NCBI GenBank assembly: GCA_029237695.1
Contig: CM055266.1
Location: 116,701,370-116,765,369 of the forward strand
Direction of reading: 5' to 3'
DNA length: 64,000 bases
Source of the DNA: Conchocele bisecta
Lineage: Eukaryota; Mollusca; Bivalvia; Lucinida; Thyasiridae
The notes beneath the pieces are model-generated. The model was not told the origin of the DNA, did no database searches, and saw only the letters and a list, made by a program, of their open reading frames with translations. Within the stretch, counting starts at the first letter, position 1. Every line of letters starts with the position of its first letter. Positions 11,491-23,885 of the stretch are shown piece after piece. Made by a program: the position numbers and the translations under genes.

Positions 11491-12778
11491 AAGGCGTTCC
11501 ATGAAACGAAACAGATGTTATAAGACATTTACCCCAACGTTAAGTTTATGAATGGGCTAAGTTTGTGACCTTGACCTTGGGGTAAGGGATTGGCGGTGGT
11601 CATGGATTTGCTATAGCATGATAGAGTATCATCAGATGAATGCATGTATGAAATATCAAGGCGTTCCATGAAAGTAAACAGATGTTATAAGACATTTACC
11701 CCAATGTTAAGTTAATGCATGCGCCAAGTTTGTGACCTTGACCTTGTGGAAAGGGGTGAGGGTAGGTCATGGTTTTGCTATAGCACGATAGAGGATCATC
11801 AGATGAATGCATGCATGAAATATGAAGGTGTTCCCTGTAAATAAACAGAAGTTACACAACATTTACCCAACGTTAAGTTTATGAACATGCTAAGTTTGTG
11901 ACCTTGACCTTGGGGTAAGGGTTGTGTGGTGGGTCGTGGATTTGCTACAGCCTGATAGAGGGTCAACTGAGGAATGCATGTATGAAATATCAGGGAGTTC
12001 CATGAAAGGAAACAGATGTTATAAGACATTTACCCCAACGTTAAGTTTATGAACATGCTAAGTTTGTGACCTTGACCTTGGGGTAACGGTTGGGTGGTGG
12101 GTCGTGGATTTGCTACAGCATGATAGAGGGTCATCTGAGGAATGCATGTATGAACTATCAAGGCGTTCCATGAAGGGAAACAGGTGTTATAAGACATTTA
12201 CCCCAACGTTAAGTTTATTAATGTGCTAAGTTTGTGACCTTGACCTTCGGGTGAGGGGTGGGCGGTGGGTCATGGATTGGCTATAGCACGATAGAGTATC
12301 ATCAGATGAATGCATGTATGAAATATCAAGGCGTTCCATGAAAGGAAACAGATGTTATAAGACATTTATCCCAACATTAAGTTAATGAATGTGCTAAGTT
12401 TGTGACCTTGGGGAAAGGGGTGGGTCATGGATTTGCTATAGCACGATAGAGTATCATCAGATGAATGCATGTATGAAATATGAAGGCGTTCCCTGTAAAG
12501 AAACAGAAGTTACACAACATTTACCCCAATGTTAAGTTTATGAACATGCTAAGTTTGTGACCTTGACCCTGGGGTAAGGGTTGGGTGGTGGGTCGTGGAT
12601 TTGCTACAGCATGATAGAGGGTCATCTGAGGAATGCATGTATGAAATATCAAGGCATTCCATGAAAGCCAACAGATGTTATAAGAAATTAACCCAAACGT
12701 TAAGATTATGAATTTTGTGACCTTGACCTTGGATGCCGACGACGCCGCCGGGGGTATGCCATAAGCTCAGGCGAGCTA
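11490..12778 (+). repeat. Pearl-like element E, right block of ~167-bp tandem repeats
   Basis: Eight units of the same monomer as 6571-7450. The ACATTTACCCCAACG motif falls at about 11525, 11693, 11861, 12028, 12195, 12361, 12519 and 12685, a regular 158-168 bp period. The block ends with GACGACGCCGCC and AAGCTCAGGCGAGCTAAAAA, where CAGGCGAGCT is the inverse of the AGCTCGCCTG at 6571. The X and Y modules therefore lie between two halves of one array. Confidence 0.75.
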
Positions 12779-12809
12779 AAAATTATGAGTGCCCGCTATA
12801 CAGATATAA

Positions 12810-13535
12810 CTAGATTGGTCAGTAAGCGAGGCTTACGGAATACCCCTCGCGTGGGCCCAGGTACCCCTAAATATGTAAAATTTTCCAAGTGTGGGCTTGT
12901 GACCTTGACTCTGGGCTTAGTCGGGGCGGCACGAACATGAATGTGAAGCAGATCCAAGCAAGGAAATAGAAGTTATAACCGATTTCTCTGATGTTAAGTT
13001 TTGTAAAGAGACTAAGTATGTGATCTTGACCTTGGGATCAGTGGGGATATGTCACAGTATGATAGTAGAGCCTTACAGGAATGCATAATTTTAGATGAAG
13101 TTATAACATATTTCTCTGATGTTAAGTTTTGTAAAGACACCATGTATTTGACCTTGACCATGGGATCAGCGGGGGTTGGACGGTGGTGGATTTGGCACAG
13201 CATGGTAGTAGAGCCTTACAGGAATGCATGTGTGAAATATTAAGCATTTTAGATGAAGGAAATAGAAGTTATAACAATATTTCTCTGATGTTAAGTTTTG
13301 TAAAGAGACTAAGTATTTGACCTTAACCCTGGGATCAGCGGGTGTTGGACGGTCATGGATTTGGCACAGCATGGTAGTAGAGCCTTACAGGAATGCATGT
13401 GTGAAATATTAAGCATTTTAGATGAAGGAACTAGAAGTTATAACAATATTTCTCTGATGGTAAGTTTACGGACGCACTGACGAACGGACAACCTGACTCC
13501 AGTATACCCCCCCACAACTCGTTGAGGGGGGGTAT
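12810..13535 (-). mobile_element. Pearl-like element G, copy 1
   Basis: One arm reads CTAGATTGGTCAGTAAGCGA and GGGCCCAGGTACCCC. The core is ~145-170 bp repeats with GTTATAACAATATTTCTCTG and TACAGGAATGCATGTGTGAA. The other arm has GGACGCACTGACGAACGGAC and the short palindrome CCCCCCACAACTCGTTGAGG. The same element in opposite orientation lies at 61012-61855, which is how the strand was set. Confidence 0.7.
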
Positions 13536-13545
13536 GATAATTTAG

Positions 13546-13921
13546 TAATATTTATTTTACTGATAGTGACTCGCGGTGGTATCAGGCTATTTTCATATGC
13601 AAATGAGGCATGATATTTTTTAATTATTTATACTAATTAAATGCGTCACTTGAAAAAGTAATATTTTTGACATGTTATAAACTATGATCATTGCACATCA
13701 AAATAAAAATACAGATAATAAATAGTAATGTCCGTTCACATTTTAAGAAAACACGTTTATCGCCCCTGATATCAGTGTGTAAATTTACGTCTGATGTAAA
13801 ATGTATAATAATGCCAATCAATACGTGGGGTAATGGTGAATGGATGTTTATTTTGCCAGAAAATGTCTCAGATGATGTATCTGATATAAAGAACAGTTTG
13901 TGCCTGCTGAGTGGACATGTA
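13546..13921 (+). mobile_element. Element M body, right part of copy 1
   Basis: TTTATTTTACTGATAGTGAC through AATGTATAATAATGCCAATC matches 63705-64000 closely, and an inverted partial copy lies at 35255-35445. After CAATACGTGGGGTAATGGTG it ends in the right terminal inverted repeat at 13885-13921. No open frame resembling a transposase; non-autonomous. Confidence 0.65.
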
Positions 13922-13928
13922 TCTTTAA

Positions 13929-14134
13929 CCCTTACTACGCTGTTGACGAAAATTGCAGTCTGCTGTTTTTCATTTTTGCTTTAATTCTTAACAAAAAAAT
14001 GGTTTTGACAGCACATGAGAATCGTCTCCACTGGAAACGATTCTCATGTGCTGTCAAAACCAGGTTTTTGTCAAGAAATATTGAAAATAAAACATTTCCA
14101 GCAGACGACAACATTTAATTCAGCGTAGTAAGAG
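13929..14134. mobile_element. piggyBac-like MITE D, intact copy
   Basis: 206 bp, flanked by TTAA on both sides (13925-13928 and 14135-14138). Termini are CCCTTACTACGCTG and CAGCGTAGTAAGAG, inverse-complementary at 13 of 14 positions. The centre is a strong hairpin (CAGCACATGAGAATCGT and its inverse). The TTAA target and CCC-start terminus are diagnostic of piggyBac-type insertion; no transposase is present. Confidence 0.8.
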
Positions 14135-14185
14135 TTAAATATCACACAAAATCAATACTACAGAAGATACAATCGGAAACAAAAA

Positions 14186-14255
14186 AGACAGATGGGACGG
14201 ACAGACAAGGGTAACACAAAATGCCCCCTCCAATATCGTGGTGGGGAGTAAAAAA
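14186..14255 (+). repeat. 3' fragment of pearl-like element F
   Basis: AGATGGGACGGACAGACAAG, then GGTAACACAAAATGCCCCCT and CAATATCGTGGTGGGG, match the 3' end of the element at 3994-4640. Confidence 0.6.
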
Positions 14256-15214
14256 TATAAATATTTTAATTTTCCATTTTGAAAGTTCAAATCGACCAAA
14301 AATTCAACTGTTCTCAATGATGTATTTACTAGTCAAATACACATGTTTTAATTTGACACAGCAAAATTTAGAAATTTTATTATTTTTCCATAGTATGACA
14401 CACCAGTTTTTTCAGAAGAGATCAATTTGACCCACAAACTCAAAATGGTAGATAAAACACTGTTCTGGAGTTTACAAATAATTGACATGTGCCCGTACGC
14501 AGATACTGGGTGGCCAGTGAAAATTCTCAGAACCGTGTAAATCATTTAGAGCTTTTTTTCCCCCTTATATTTAAGGGTAGGAATTGGTTCGAAGACCTTC
14601 CAAACCCGGAAAGTCAGCCGTAACAGTGTTATCCTATATGATGATGATATTTGACGGTTGGTCAGGGCAAAACATATCAGACAGGGAATGATCGATATTG
14701 GGTTATGCAAAGTATGCTGTAATATGTTTACAGGCCCAGCTACTATCGTTTCGTGGCTTATCGTTATATACGAGATGCTATTATTCGAGTTCAGGTGCGG
14801 CGTTTGTCTGTTGTTATTTCGTTAGATGACAATCTGTTTCACATATTCTGAAGACGAAAGAAAAAGAGAAGATAATACATGGCGGTATAGTAATTGCCCA
14901 TATATTAGTGAGTGGCGTGTGTGTGCAAGTATCAGGCTGACAGTTGTTTAGCCTTCTGAGCTAAATCTGACAGTTTATAGTTTTGTGGAATTGATAAGGA
15001 AATGGTCACGTACAATACTGCCGGTCATGGTCCTAAATTTTAAAGTTTGATTTCAGACGATGCATATTACATTCAATAATGTTTAATCAGAGTAATGCGG
15101 GCGGCCAATTCCGGCCTAAACTGCATTACTCCGTGAGATGAATGGTGGGGAAACTGGAGTACCCGGGGAAAACCACCTCCTCCGGCAAGTAATGACAACT
15201 TCACATACGTCGGT
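14256..15214. other. No recognised feature
   Basis: AT-rich intronic sequence. Nothing repeats elsewhere in the window in a way I could trace, and no coding segment was recognised. Confidence 0.45.
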
Positions 15215-15614
15215 CAGGGCTCCAGATAAGGAATTAGTAATTGAGTATTGTCACTCCATCATTTCTGAAGCAATTGGGTATTTCAAAATCTTAATTGTGT
15301 AAAATAAAATCACACTACTGTTTACACATGGCAGACAGCAATTATTGAATAGTTTGCTTCAAAATGAAAACATGTCTTGGCATTTCATTAGAATTGTCTC
15401 CTTGGAGACAATTCTAATGAAATACCAAGATATGTTTTCATGGAAAATAAGAAAAATATGCTATATTTGTGGTCTGTTTATTGTTTTCTGCAGCATGATA
15501 AAGATACCACAAGATTTGTATTGCTTTTTGATACTCGCTACTTCTGATTTCAATTGGGTTTTTGGCAATTTTAATTGGGTATTTAAGCAAATACGCAGCT
15601 TATCTGGAGATCTG
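15215..15614 (+). mobile_element. hAT-like MITE R, copy 1, with 6-bp target duplication
   Basis: Exactly 400 bp. Left end CAGGGCTCCAGATAAGG, right end CTTATCTGGAGATCTG, flanked by direct GTCGGT (15209-15214 and 15615-15620). The centre is the palindrome TTAGAATTGTCTCCTTGGAG and its inverse. An inverted second copy is at 25729-26109. The long open frame across it (15345-15686) is incidental. Confidence 0.8.
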
Positions 15615-15694
15615 GTCGGTGTAGAGGTGAAGAGCTGTGATGGAACAGCTACTCATTTAGAACTGGAGGTAACACATGTTTTATAGCTACATAC

Positions 15695-15767
15695 CTGTCC
15701 TTCGGGTGATACAATACTGTCTGGTTCCCTTCCATATCCACCACACATTTGGTACCCAGATCAACTT
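15695..15767 (-). CDS. KIF13: Kinesin-3 (KIF13-like), coding exon 2
   Basis: Read on the minus strand, TTTCAG precedes the exon and GTATGT follows it, with a pyrimidine-rich CCCTTCACATTT before the acceptor. The 73-nt exon continues the codon left open by exon 1 (G plus AA, giving E) and encodes EVDLGTKCVVDMEGNQTVLY then HPKD, ending in phase 2. From family knowledge this is the strand after the first beta strand of the motor head; KIF13 proteins have a closely similar TKCVVEMEGNQTVL segment here. KIF13 motors carry cargo towards microtubule plus ends. It is too short to appear as an open frame, and the overlapping 69-residue frame (15687-15896) is out of phase. KIF16B is the main alternative; the EGNQTVL wording favours KIF13. 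Confidence 0.88.
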
Positions 15768-15779
15768 CTGAAATGTGAA

Positions 15780-16078
15780 GGGATATACTGATGAGTTGCT
15801 TGTCAGAACGGAATATTTACATTGAGAACAAATATATTCAGCCCTGAAATTAGAATAACCTAATCTAGTGCCATGTCCATACCACACCAAAGTCACTTGA
15901 CCCCTGCCCCTAAAATAGGATTACGAATAATCGTAATACTCACATAAGGGGTATAACCAGATTCAACTGTCACATACAAAATGTGTAAGATGTACGTGAG
16001 GGCCAAATCAGGTTTCCAGTCGGGATTCCGGTGAAGATGAACCATGATCGTTAAATTACACATCACATGTCCCCACCT
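15780..16078 (-). repeat. Dispersed repeat L, copy 1
   Basis: On the minus strand it reads GGTGGCAGGTGGGGACATGT, AATTTAACGATCATGGTTCA, CACCGGAATCCCGACTGG, then GTGTGGTATGGACATGGCAC and TTCTAATTTCAGGGCTGAAT. The same order recurs on the plus strand at 59240-59600 and partially at 25030-25150. Superfamily unknown; its left edge sits just upstream of kinesin exon 2. Confidence 0.6.
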
Positions 16079-16088
16079 GCCACCCACA

Positions 16089-19000
16089 TATATGCTGATG
16101 AGAATGCTGACATTGTCAGGATATGCTGATGAGAATATTGACATTGTCAGGATATGCTGATGAGAATACAGACATTGTCAGGATATCCTGATGAGAATAT
16201 TGACATTGTCAGGATATGCGGATTAGAAGCTGACATTGTCAGGATATGCTGATGAGAATACTGACATTGTCAGGATATGCTGATGAGAATGCTGACATTG
16301 TCAGGATATGCTGATGAGAATACTGACATTGTCCAGATACGATGAGCTGACATTGTCAGGATATGGGGCTCGATGAGAATACTGACATTGTCAGGATAAG
16401 CTTGATGATAATACTGACATTGTCAGGATATGCTGATGAGAATACTGACATTGTCAGGATATGCTGATGAGAATACTGACATTGTCAGGATATGCTGATG
16501 AGAATACTGACATTGTCAGGATATGCTGATGAGAATACTGACATGTCAGATATTGCTGATAGAATACTGACATTGTCCAGGATACTGATGAGAATACTGA
16601 CATTGTCAGGATATGCTGATGAGAATACTGACATTGTCAGGATATACTGATGAGAATACTGACATTGTCAGGATATGCTGATGAGAATACTGACATTGTC
16701 AGGATATACTGATGAGAATACTGACATTGTCAGGATATGCTGATGAGAATACTGATATTGTCAGGATAGAATATTGACATTGTCAGGATATGCTGATGAG
16801 AATATTGACATTAAAGTCAGATATGCTGAGAGAATATTATTTGTCAGGATACGATGAGAATATGACATTGTCAGGATATCTGATGAATACTGACATTGTC
16901 AGGATATCTGATGAGAATACTGACATTGTCAGATATGCTGATGAGAATACTGACATGTCAGGATATGCTGATGAGAATATGACATTGTCAGGAATATGCT
17001 GATGAGAATATTGACATTAGTCAGGATATGCTGATAGATAATATTGACATTGTCAGGATATGGCTGATGAGAAATATGACATTTGTTGTCAGTATATGCT
17101 GAGAGATATTGACATTAATTGTCATGATATGCTGATGAGGAAATACTGACATTAATTGTCAGGATATGCTGATGAGAAACTGATATTGTCAGATAACTGC
17201 TGATTGAGAATACTGATATTGTCAGGGATATGCTGATGAGAATAACTGTTATTGTCCAGGATAATGCCCCCCCACCCCCTGAAAGAATATTGAACATTGT
17301 CCCAGAATTTATGCAGATGAGAATATTGAACATTAATTGTCAGGATATGCTGATGAGAATACTGAATTGTCAGATATTTCTGATTGAAAAAACTGACATT
17401 GTCAGGATATGCTGATGAGAATAATGAAATGTCAGAGATGCCTGATGAGAATACTGAATATTGGTCAGATATGCTGATGAGAATACTGACATTAACTGTC
17501 AGGATAATGCCTGATGAGAATACTGATATTGTCAGGATATGCTGATGAGACTACTGATTATGTCCGGATATATCCTGATGAGAATACTGACATAATTGTC
17601 AGGAAATGCCTGATGAGAATCAGATATTTCAGGATATGCTGATGAGAATACTGAAATTGTCAGATATTCAGATGAGAAACTGACATTGTTCAAGGATATG
17701 CAGATTATATTACTGACAATGTCAGGATATCTGATGAGAATACTGACATTGTCAGGATATACAGATGAGTTTTCTAAATACTGATATTGTCAGGATATTC
17801 CTGATGAGAATAACGATATTGTCAGATATTTCTTGCTGAGAATACTGACATATGGTCAGGATATGCTGATGAGAATACCTGACATTGGTCTAGAAATGCT
17901 GATGAGAATACTGACATTGTATCAGATATACTGATGAAATACTGATATTGTCAGATATTCTGATGAGAAACTGACATTGTCAGGATATGCTGAAGAGAAA
18001 TACTGACATTGTCAGGATATGCAGATGATGAATACTGACATGTCAGGAAATACTATGAGAATACGGACCTTGTCTGGAAATACTGATGAGAATACCTGAC
18101 AATGTCAGGATATGCTGAGGAGAATACTGAATATTGTTCAGGATAGAATATTGACATTGTCAGGATATCAGTGAGAATACTGATATTGTCAGGATAGCTG
18201 ATGAGACTACTGACATTAATTGTCAGATATGCTGATGAAAAACTGATATTGTCAGGATAATATGCGGAGGAAATACTGATATTTGTCAGATATTCTGATG
18301 AGAATACGACATTGTCAAAAATGCTGATGAGAATACTGATTATTGTCCAGGATATACTGATGAAATACTGACATTGTCCAGGATATGCTGTATGAGAAAA
18401 CTGACGAAGTCCTATATGCGGATGAGAACCTGACATTGTCAGATATGCTGATGAGAATGCTGACAATTGTCAGATACTGCTGAGAGAATATTGACATTGT
18501 CAGGATATTGCTGAGTAGAAAGAATGACATTGTCAGATATGCTGATGAGATATTGACATTGTCAGGATAGCTGATGAGAATATTGACATAATTGTCAGGT
18601 GATATGCTGATGAGAATACTGAATTGTCAGGATATTCTGATGAAATACTGACATTGTCAGATATGCTGATGAGAAATACTGACATTGTCAGGATATGCTG
18701 ATGAGAATGCACGACAATGACAGGATATCGCTGATGAGCATACTGACATTGTCAGGATAATGCTGATGAGAATACTTGACCTTGTTTCAGGATATGAAGA
18801 TGAGAAAAAAAAATATTGACAATTGTCAGGATATGCTGATAGAATACTGACATTGTCAGGATATGCTGATGAGAATATTGACATTGTCAGGATATGCTGA
18901 TGAGAATATTGACATTAATTGTCAGGATATGCTGATGAGAATACTGATATTGTCAGGATATGATGAGATTGACATTGTCAGGATATGCTGATGAGAATAT

Positions 19001-22000
19001 TGACATTAATTGTCAGGATATGCTGATGAGAATACTGACATTGTCAGGATATGCTGATGAGAATACTGACATTGTCAGGATATGCTGATGAGAATACTGA
19101 CATTGTCAGGATATGCTGATGAGAATATTGACATTGTCAGGATATGCTGATGAGAATGCTGACATTGTCAGGATATGCTGATGAGAATATTGACATTGCA
19201 GGATATCTGATGAGAATATGCAATGTCAGGATATGCTGATGAGAATATGACATTGTCAGGATATGCGATGAGAATATTGACCTTGTCAGGATATGCTGAT
19301 GAATACTGATTGTCAGGATAATGCTGATGAGAAATACTGACATTGTCAGGATATGCTGATGAAGAATACTGACATTGTCAGGATATCTGATGAGAAAAAT
19401 ACTGACATTGTCAGGATGCTGATGATACTGACATGTCAGGATATTGCGATGAGAATATTGACATTGTCAGGATATGGCTGATAGAATACGACATTGTCAG
19501 GATATGCTGATGAGAATAAAACTGACATTGTCAGGATATCTGATGAGAATATTGACATTTGTCAGGATATGCTGATGAGAATATTGACATTGTCAGGATA
19601 TACTGATGAGAATACTGACATTGTCAGGATATGCTGATGAGAATACTATTAGGTCAGGATATGCTGATAGAATAATGACATTGTCAGGATAGCTGATGAG
19701 AATACTGACATTGTCAGGATATGCTGATGAGAATATTGACAATTGTCAGGATATGCTGATGAGATACCTTTATATTGTCAGGATATGCTGATGAAATACT
19801 GACATTGTCAGGATGTTTCTGATGAGAATACGACAGTCAGGATATGCTGATAGAAATACTGACATTGTCAGGATATTCAGATGAGAAATACTGACATTGT
19901 CAGGAATACAGATAGAATCTGACATTGTCCAGGATATCTGATGAGAATACTTGACATTGTCAGGATATGCTGATGAGAATACTGACATTGTCAGGATATG
20001 CTGATGAGAATATGACATTGTCAGGATATGCTGATGAGAATATTGACATTGTCAGGATATGCTGATGAGAATATTGACATTGTCAGGATATGCTGATGAG
20101 AATATTGACATTGTCAGGATATGCTGATGAGAATACTGATATTGTCAGGATATTCTGATGAGAATACTGACATTGTCAGGATATGCTGATGAGAAATACT
20201 ATTGTCAGGATAATGCTGATGAGAATACTGACATTGTCAGGATATACTGATGAGAATACTGACATTGTCAGGATATACTGATGAGAATACTGACATTGTC
20301 AGGATATGCTGATGAGAATACTGATATTGTCAGGATAGAATATTGACATTGTCAGGATATCTGATAGGAAATGCTGACATGTCAGGATATGCTGATGAGA
20401 ATACTGACATTAATTGTCAGGATATGCTGATGAGAATACTGATATTGTCAGGATATGCTGATGAGAATACTGACATTGTCAGGATATGCTGATGAGAATA
20501 CTGACATTGTCAGGATATGCTGATGAGAATACTGATTATTGTCAGGATAGATCTGATGAGAATACATGTCAGGAATATGCTGATGAGAATACTGACATTG
20601 TCAGGATATGCTGATGAGAAATACTGACATTGTCAGATATACTGATGAGTAATACTGATCATTGATCAGGATATCTGATGAGAATACTGACATTGTCAGG
20701 ATATGCAGATGTGATGAGGAATACTGATATTGTGTCAGGATTACATGCTGATGAGAATACTTGACATTAATTGTCAGGATATTGCTGTGCGAATACTGAA
20801 TGTCGGATATGCGATGATAGAATATGATATTGTCAGGTATGCTGATGAGATACTGACATTGTCAGGATATGCTGATGAGAATACTGACATTGTCAGGATA
20901 TGGCTGATGAGAATACTGACATGTCAGGAGTATGGCTGATTGAGAATACTGATATGTCAGATATCTGATGAGAATACTGACATTGTCAGATATGCTGGAT
21001 AGAATATGACATTGTCAGGATATGCTGATGAGAATACTGATATTGTCAGGATATGCTGATGAGAATATTGACATTGTCAGGATATGCTGATGAGAATACT
21101 GACATTATTGTCCAGGATATGCTGATGAGAATACTGATATTGTAGGATATTCTGATTGAGAAATACTGACATTGTCAGGATATAGCTGATCGAGAATACT
21201 GACATTGTCAGGATATGCTGATGAGAATACTGACATTGTCAGGATATGACATGATTGCAGAATATGACATTATTGTCAGGCATTAGCTGATGAGAATACT
21301 GATACTTGTCAGGATATGCTGATGAGAATATGACACTGACATTGTCAGGATATGCTGATGAGAATACTGACATTGTCAGGATATGCTGAGAAATATGACA
21401 TTGTCAGATATGCTGATGAGAATATGACATTTGTCAGGATGCTGATGAGAATTATTGACATTAATTGTCAGGATATGCTGATGAGAATACTGATATTGTC
21501 AGGATATGCTGATGAGAATACTGACATTGTCAGGATATGCTGATGAGAATACTGACATTGTCAGGATATGCTGATGAGAATGCTGACATTGTCAGGATAT
21601 GCTGATGAGAATATTGACATTGTCAGGATATGCTGATTGAGAATGCTGACATGTCAGGAATCTATGTGATGAGTATTGACATTGTTCATCGTCAGGATAT
21701 GCTGATGAGAATATTGACATTAATTGTCAGGATATGCTGATGAGAATACTGATATTGTCAGGATATTCTGATGAGAATACTGACATTGTCAGGATATGCT
21801 GATGAGAATACTGACATTGTCAGGATATGCTGATGAGAATGCTGACATTGTCAGGATATGCTGATGAGAATATTGACATTATTGTCAGGATATGCTGATG
21901 AGAATATTGACATTGTCAGGATATGCTGATGAGATTGGGCTATGACTTGTCAGGAATATGCTGATGAGAATACTGATATTGTTCAGGTATGCTGATGAGA

Positions 22001-23123
22001 ATACTGACATTGTCAGGATATGCTGATGAGAATGCTGACATTGTCAGGATATACTGATGAGAATACTGACATTGTCAGGATATGCTGATGAGAATACTGA
22101 TATTGTCAGGATATGCTGATAGAATACTGCATAGTCGGATAGCTGATGAATATGACATTGTCAGGATATGCTGATGAGAATATTGACATTAATTGCAGAT
22201 CTGATGAGAAGACTGATATTGTCGGATATTCTGATGAGAATACTGACATTGTCAGGATATGCTGATGAGAATACTGACATTGTCAGGATATGCTGATGAG
22301 AATATTGACATTGTCAGGATATGCTGATGAGAATATTGACATTAATTGTCAGGATATGCTGATGAGAATACTGATATTGTCAGGATATTCTGATGAGAAT
22401 ATTGACATTGTCAGGATATGCTGATGAGAATATTGACATTAATTGTCAGGATATGCTGATGAGAATACTGATATTGTCAGGATATTCTGATGAGAATACT
22501 GACATTGTCAGGATATGCTGATGAGAATAATGATATTGTCAGGATATGCTGATGAGAATACTGATATTGTCAGGATATGCTGATGAGAATACTGACATTA
22601 ATTGTCAGGATATGCTGATGAGAATACTGATATTGTCAGGATATGCTGATGAGAATACTGATATTGTCAGGATATTCTGATGAGAATACTGACATTGTCA
22701 GGATATGCTGATGAGAATACTGATATTGTCAGGATATGCTGATGAGAATACTGATATTGTCAGGATATGCTGATGAGAATACTGACATTAATTGTCAGGA
22801 TATGCTGATGAGAATACTGATATTGTCAGGATATTCTGATGAATTACTGGACAATTGTCAGATATGCGATGAGAATACTGATATTGTCAGGATATGCTGA
22901 TGAGAATACTGACATTGTCAGGATATGCTGATGAGAATACTGACATTGTCAGGATATACTGATGAGAATACTGACATTAATTGTCAGGATATGCTGATGA
23001 GAATACTGACATTGTCAGGATATGCTGATGAGAATATTGACATTGTCAGGATATGCTGATGAGAATATTGACATTGTCAGGATATGCTGATGAGAATACT
23101 GACATTGTCAGGATATGCTGATG
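16089..23123 (+). repeat. 31-bp satellite/minisatellite array
   Basis: About 7 kb of head-to-tail units (~225 copies). The consensus is AGGATATGCTGATGAGAATA followed by CTGACATTGTC. Common variants are ATTGACATTGTC, CTGATATTGTC, GATATTCTGATG, and a 35-bp form with CATTAATTGTC. Each unit holds the palindrome CTGACATTGTCAG. The last ~1.3 kb shows a higher-order pattern, with the 35-bp form at about 22342, 22440, 22597, 22788 and 22978. Units from about 16800 to 21700 are peppered with single-base gains and losses, while both ends are clean. The open frames across it on both strands are products of the repeat. Confidence 0.95.
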
Positions 23124-23460
23124 CAGGGTTCATACAGCCATGTCAAAATGAAATTCAAGGACTTTTCAAGGAGTTTTCAAGGAGTATTTATTCATGTTCA
23201 AGGAGTGAAATTATACCAAGTTACACTAAGTTTTGACTCAACGGTGCGGTGTTATGGTAACCATATCCCCCTCTGCAGCCAAAAATAACAACATCATTTA
23301 CAAAATATGCGCTTGCACTATCAATTTTGGACAATTCAACGCAGTCTTGGACAAATCTTGGACAAAGTTTAAGGACTTTTTAAGGACAAAACCCACCAAA
23401 ATCAAATCAAGGAGTTTTCAAGGACACAAAATTCAAGGACTTTTCAAGGCTGGGAACCCA
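23124..23460. mobile_element. hAT-like insertion splitting the satellite
   Basis: ~337 bp of non-satellite sequence inside the array. It starts CAGGGTTCATACAGCC and ends GGCTGGGAACCCA, an imperfect inverted pair, and holds many AAGGACTTTTCAAGGAGTTT motifs. Satellite resumes immediately afterwards (GAAGAATATTGACATTG). The CAGGGTTC terminus suggests hAT; the target duplication is unclear because the flank is itself repetitive. Confidence 0.6.
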
Positions 23461-23880
23461 GTGAAGAATATTGACATTGCAGGATATCGAGATAAGGACT
23501 CAACAGAATCAAGACATTTCAGGATAAGGCTTGATGGAAATAACTGTTGTATGAGAATACTGACATTGTCAGATAGCTTGATGAGATAGACATTGTCAGG
23601 ATATGCTGATGAGAATACTGACATTGTCAGGATATGCGATGAGAATACTGACATTGTCAGATATCTGATGAATACTGCATTGTCAGGATATGCTGATGAG
23701 AATACTGACATTGTGGAGATATGCTTGAGGAGCTGATGAGAATACTGACATTAATTGTCAGGATATGCTGATGAGAATACTGATATTGTCAGGATATTCT
23801 GATGAGAATACTGACATTGTCAGGATATGCTGATGAGAATACTGATATTGTCAGGATATGCTGATGAGAATACTGACATT
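23461..23880 (+). repeat. 31-bp satellite, right-hand block
   Basis: Continuation of the array beyond the insertion. The first ~100 bp (23480-23560) is strongly degenerate (ATCGAGATAAGGACTCAACA); after that units are regular again and stop at CTGACATT followed by ATAGTCTGTG. Confidence 0.9.
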
Positions 23881-23885
23881 ATAGT

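Larger units (their letters stand above)
6467..13921 (+). mobile_element. Element M, copy 1, split by a ~7 kb tandem-repeat insertion
   Basis: The left end (6467: TACATGCCCACTCAGTAGGC, then ACAAACTGTTCTTTATA) is the inverse complement of the right end at 13885-13921 (TATAAAGAACAGTTTGTGCC, ending ACATGTA), giving a ~37-bp near-perfect terminal inverted repeat. The copy at 63623 has left-end sequence running directly into the body (CCACCAGTTATTTATC, then TTTATTTTACTGATAGTGAC). Here those two parts are separated: the left part stops near 6546 and the body resumes near 13546. Something of about 7 kb therefore entered or grew inside this copy. TA on each side may be the target duplication. Confidence 0.6.
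1..15694 (-). other. Probable intron 2 of the KIF13-like kinesin gene (partial)
   Basis: Everything left of the minus-strand exon at 15695-15767 should be intron, because that exon ends in a donor site (AG then GTATGT when read on the minus strand) and no later motor-domain exon was found. I looked on the minus strand for the P-loop region (FAYGQTGSGKS-like) and did not see it, so exon 3 is probably beyond the left edge. The interval is filled by the repeats listed separately. A small exon that I missed remains possible. Confidence 0.6.

Noticed and set aside
6571..12778. Helitron end (hairpin then CTAA near 12778)
   Set aside because: AGCTCAGGCGAGCTAAAAA has a small hairpin and CTAA, but there is no convincing TC 5' end, A-T target junction or Rep/helicase relic; left as pearl-like.
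16790..21543. Proteins with MLMRILTLSGYADEN- or MSIFSSAYPDNV-type repeats
   Set aside because: They are translations of the 31-bp satellite in both strands. The unit length is not a multiple of three, and frames open or close with indels.
16089..23880. CRISPR-like regular array of ~31-bp repeats
   Set aside because: Units are directly contiguous with no unique spacers, and the window contains spliced eukaryotic genes. It is a satellite.
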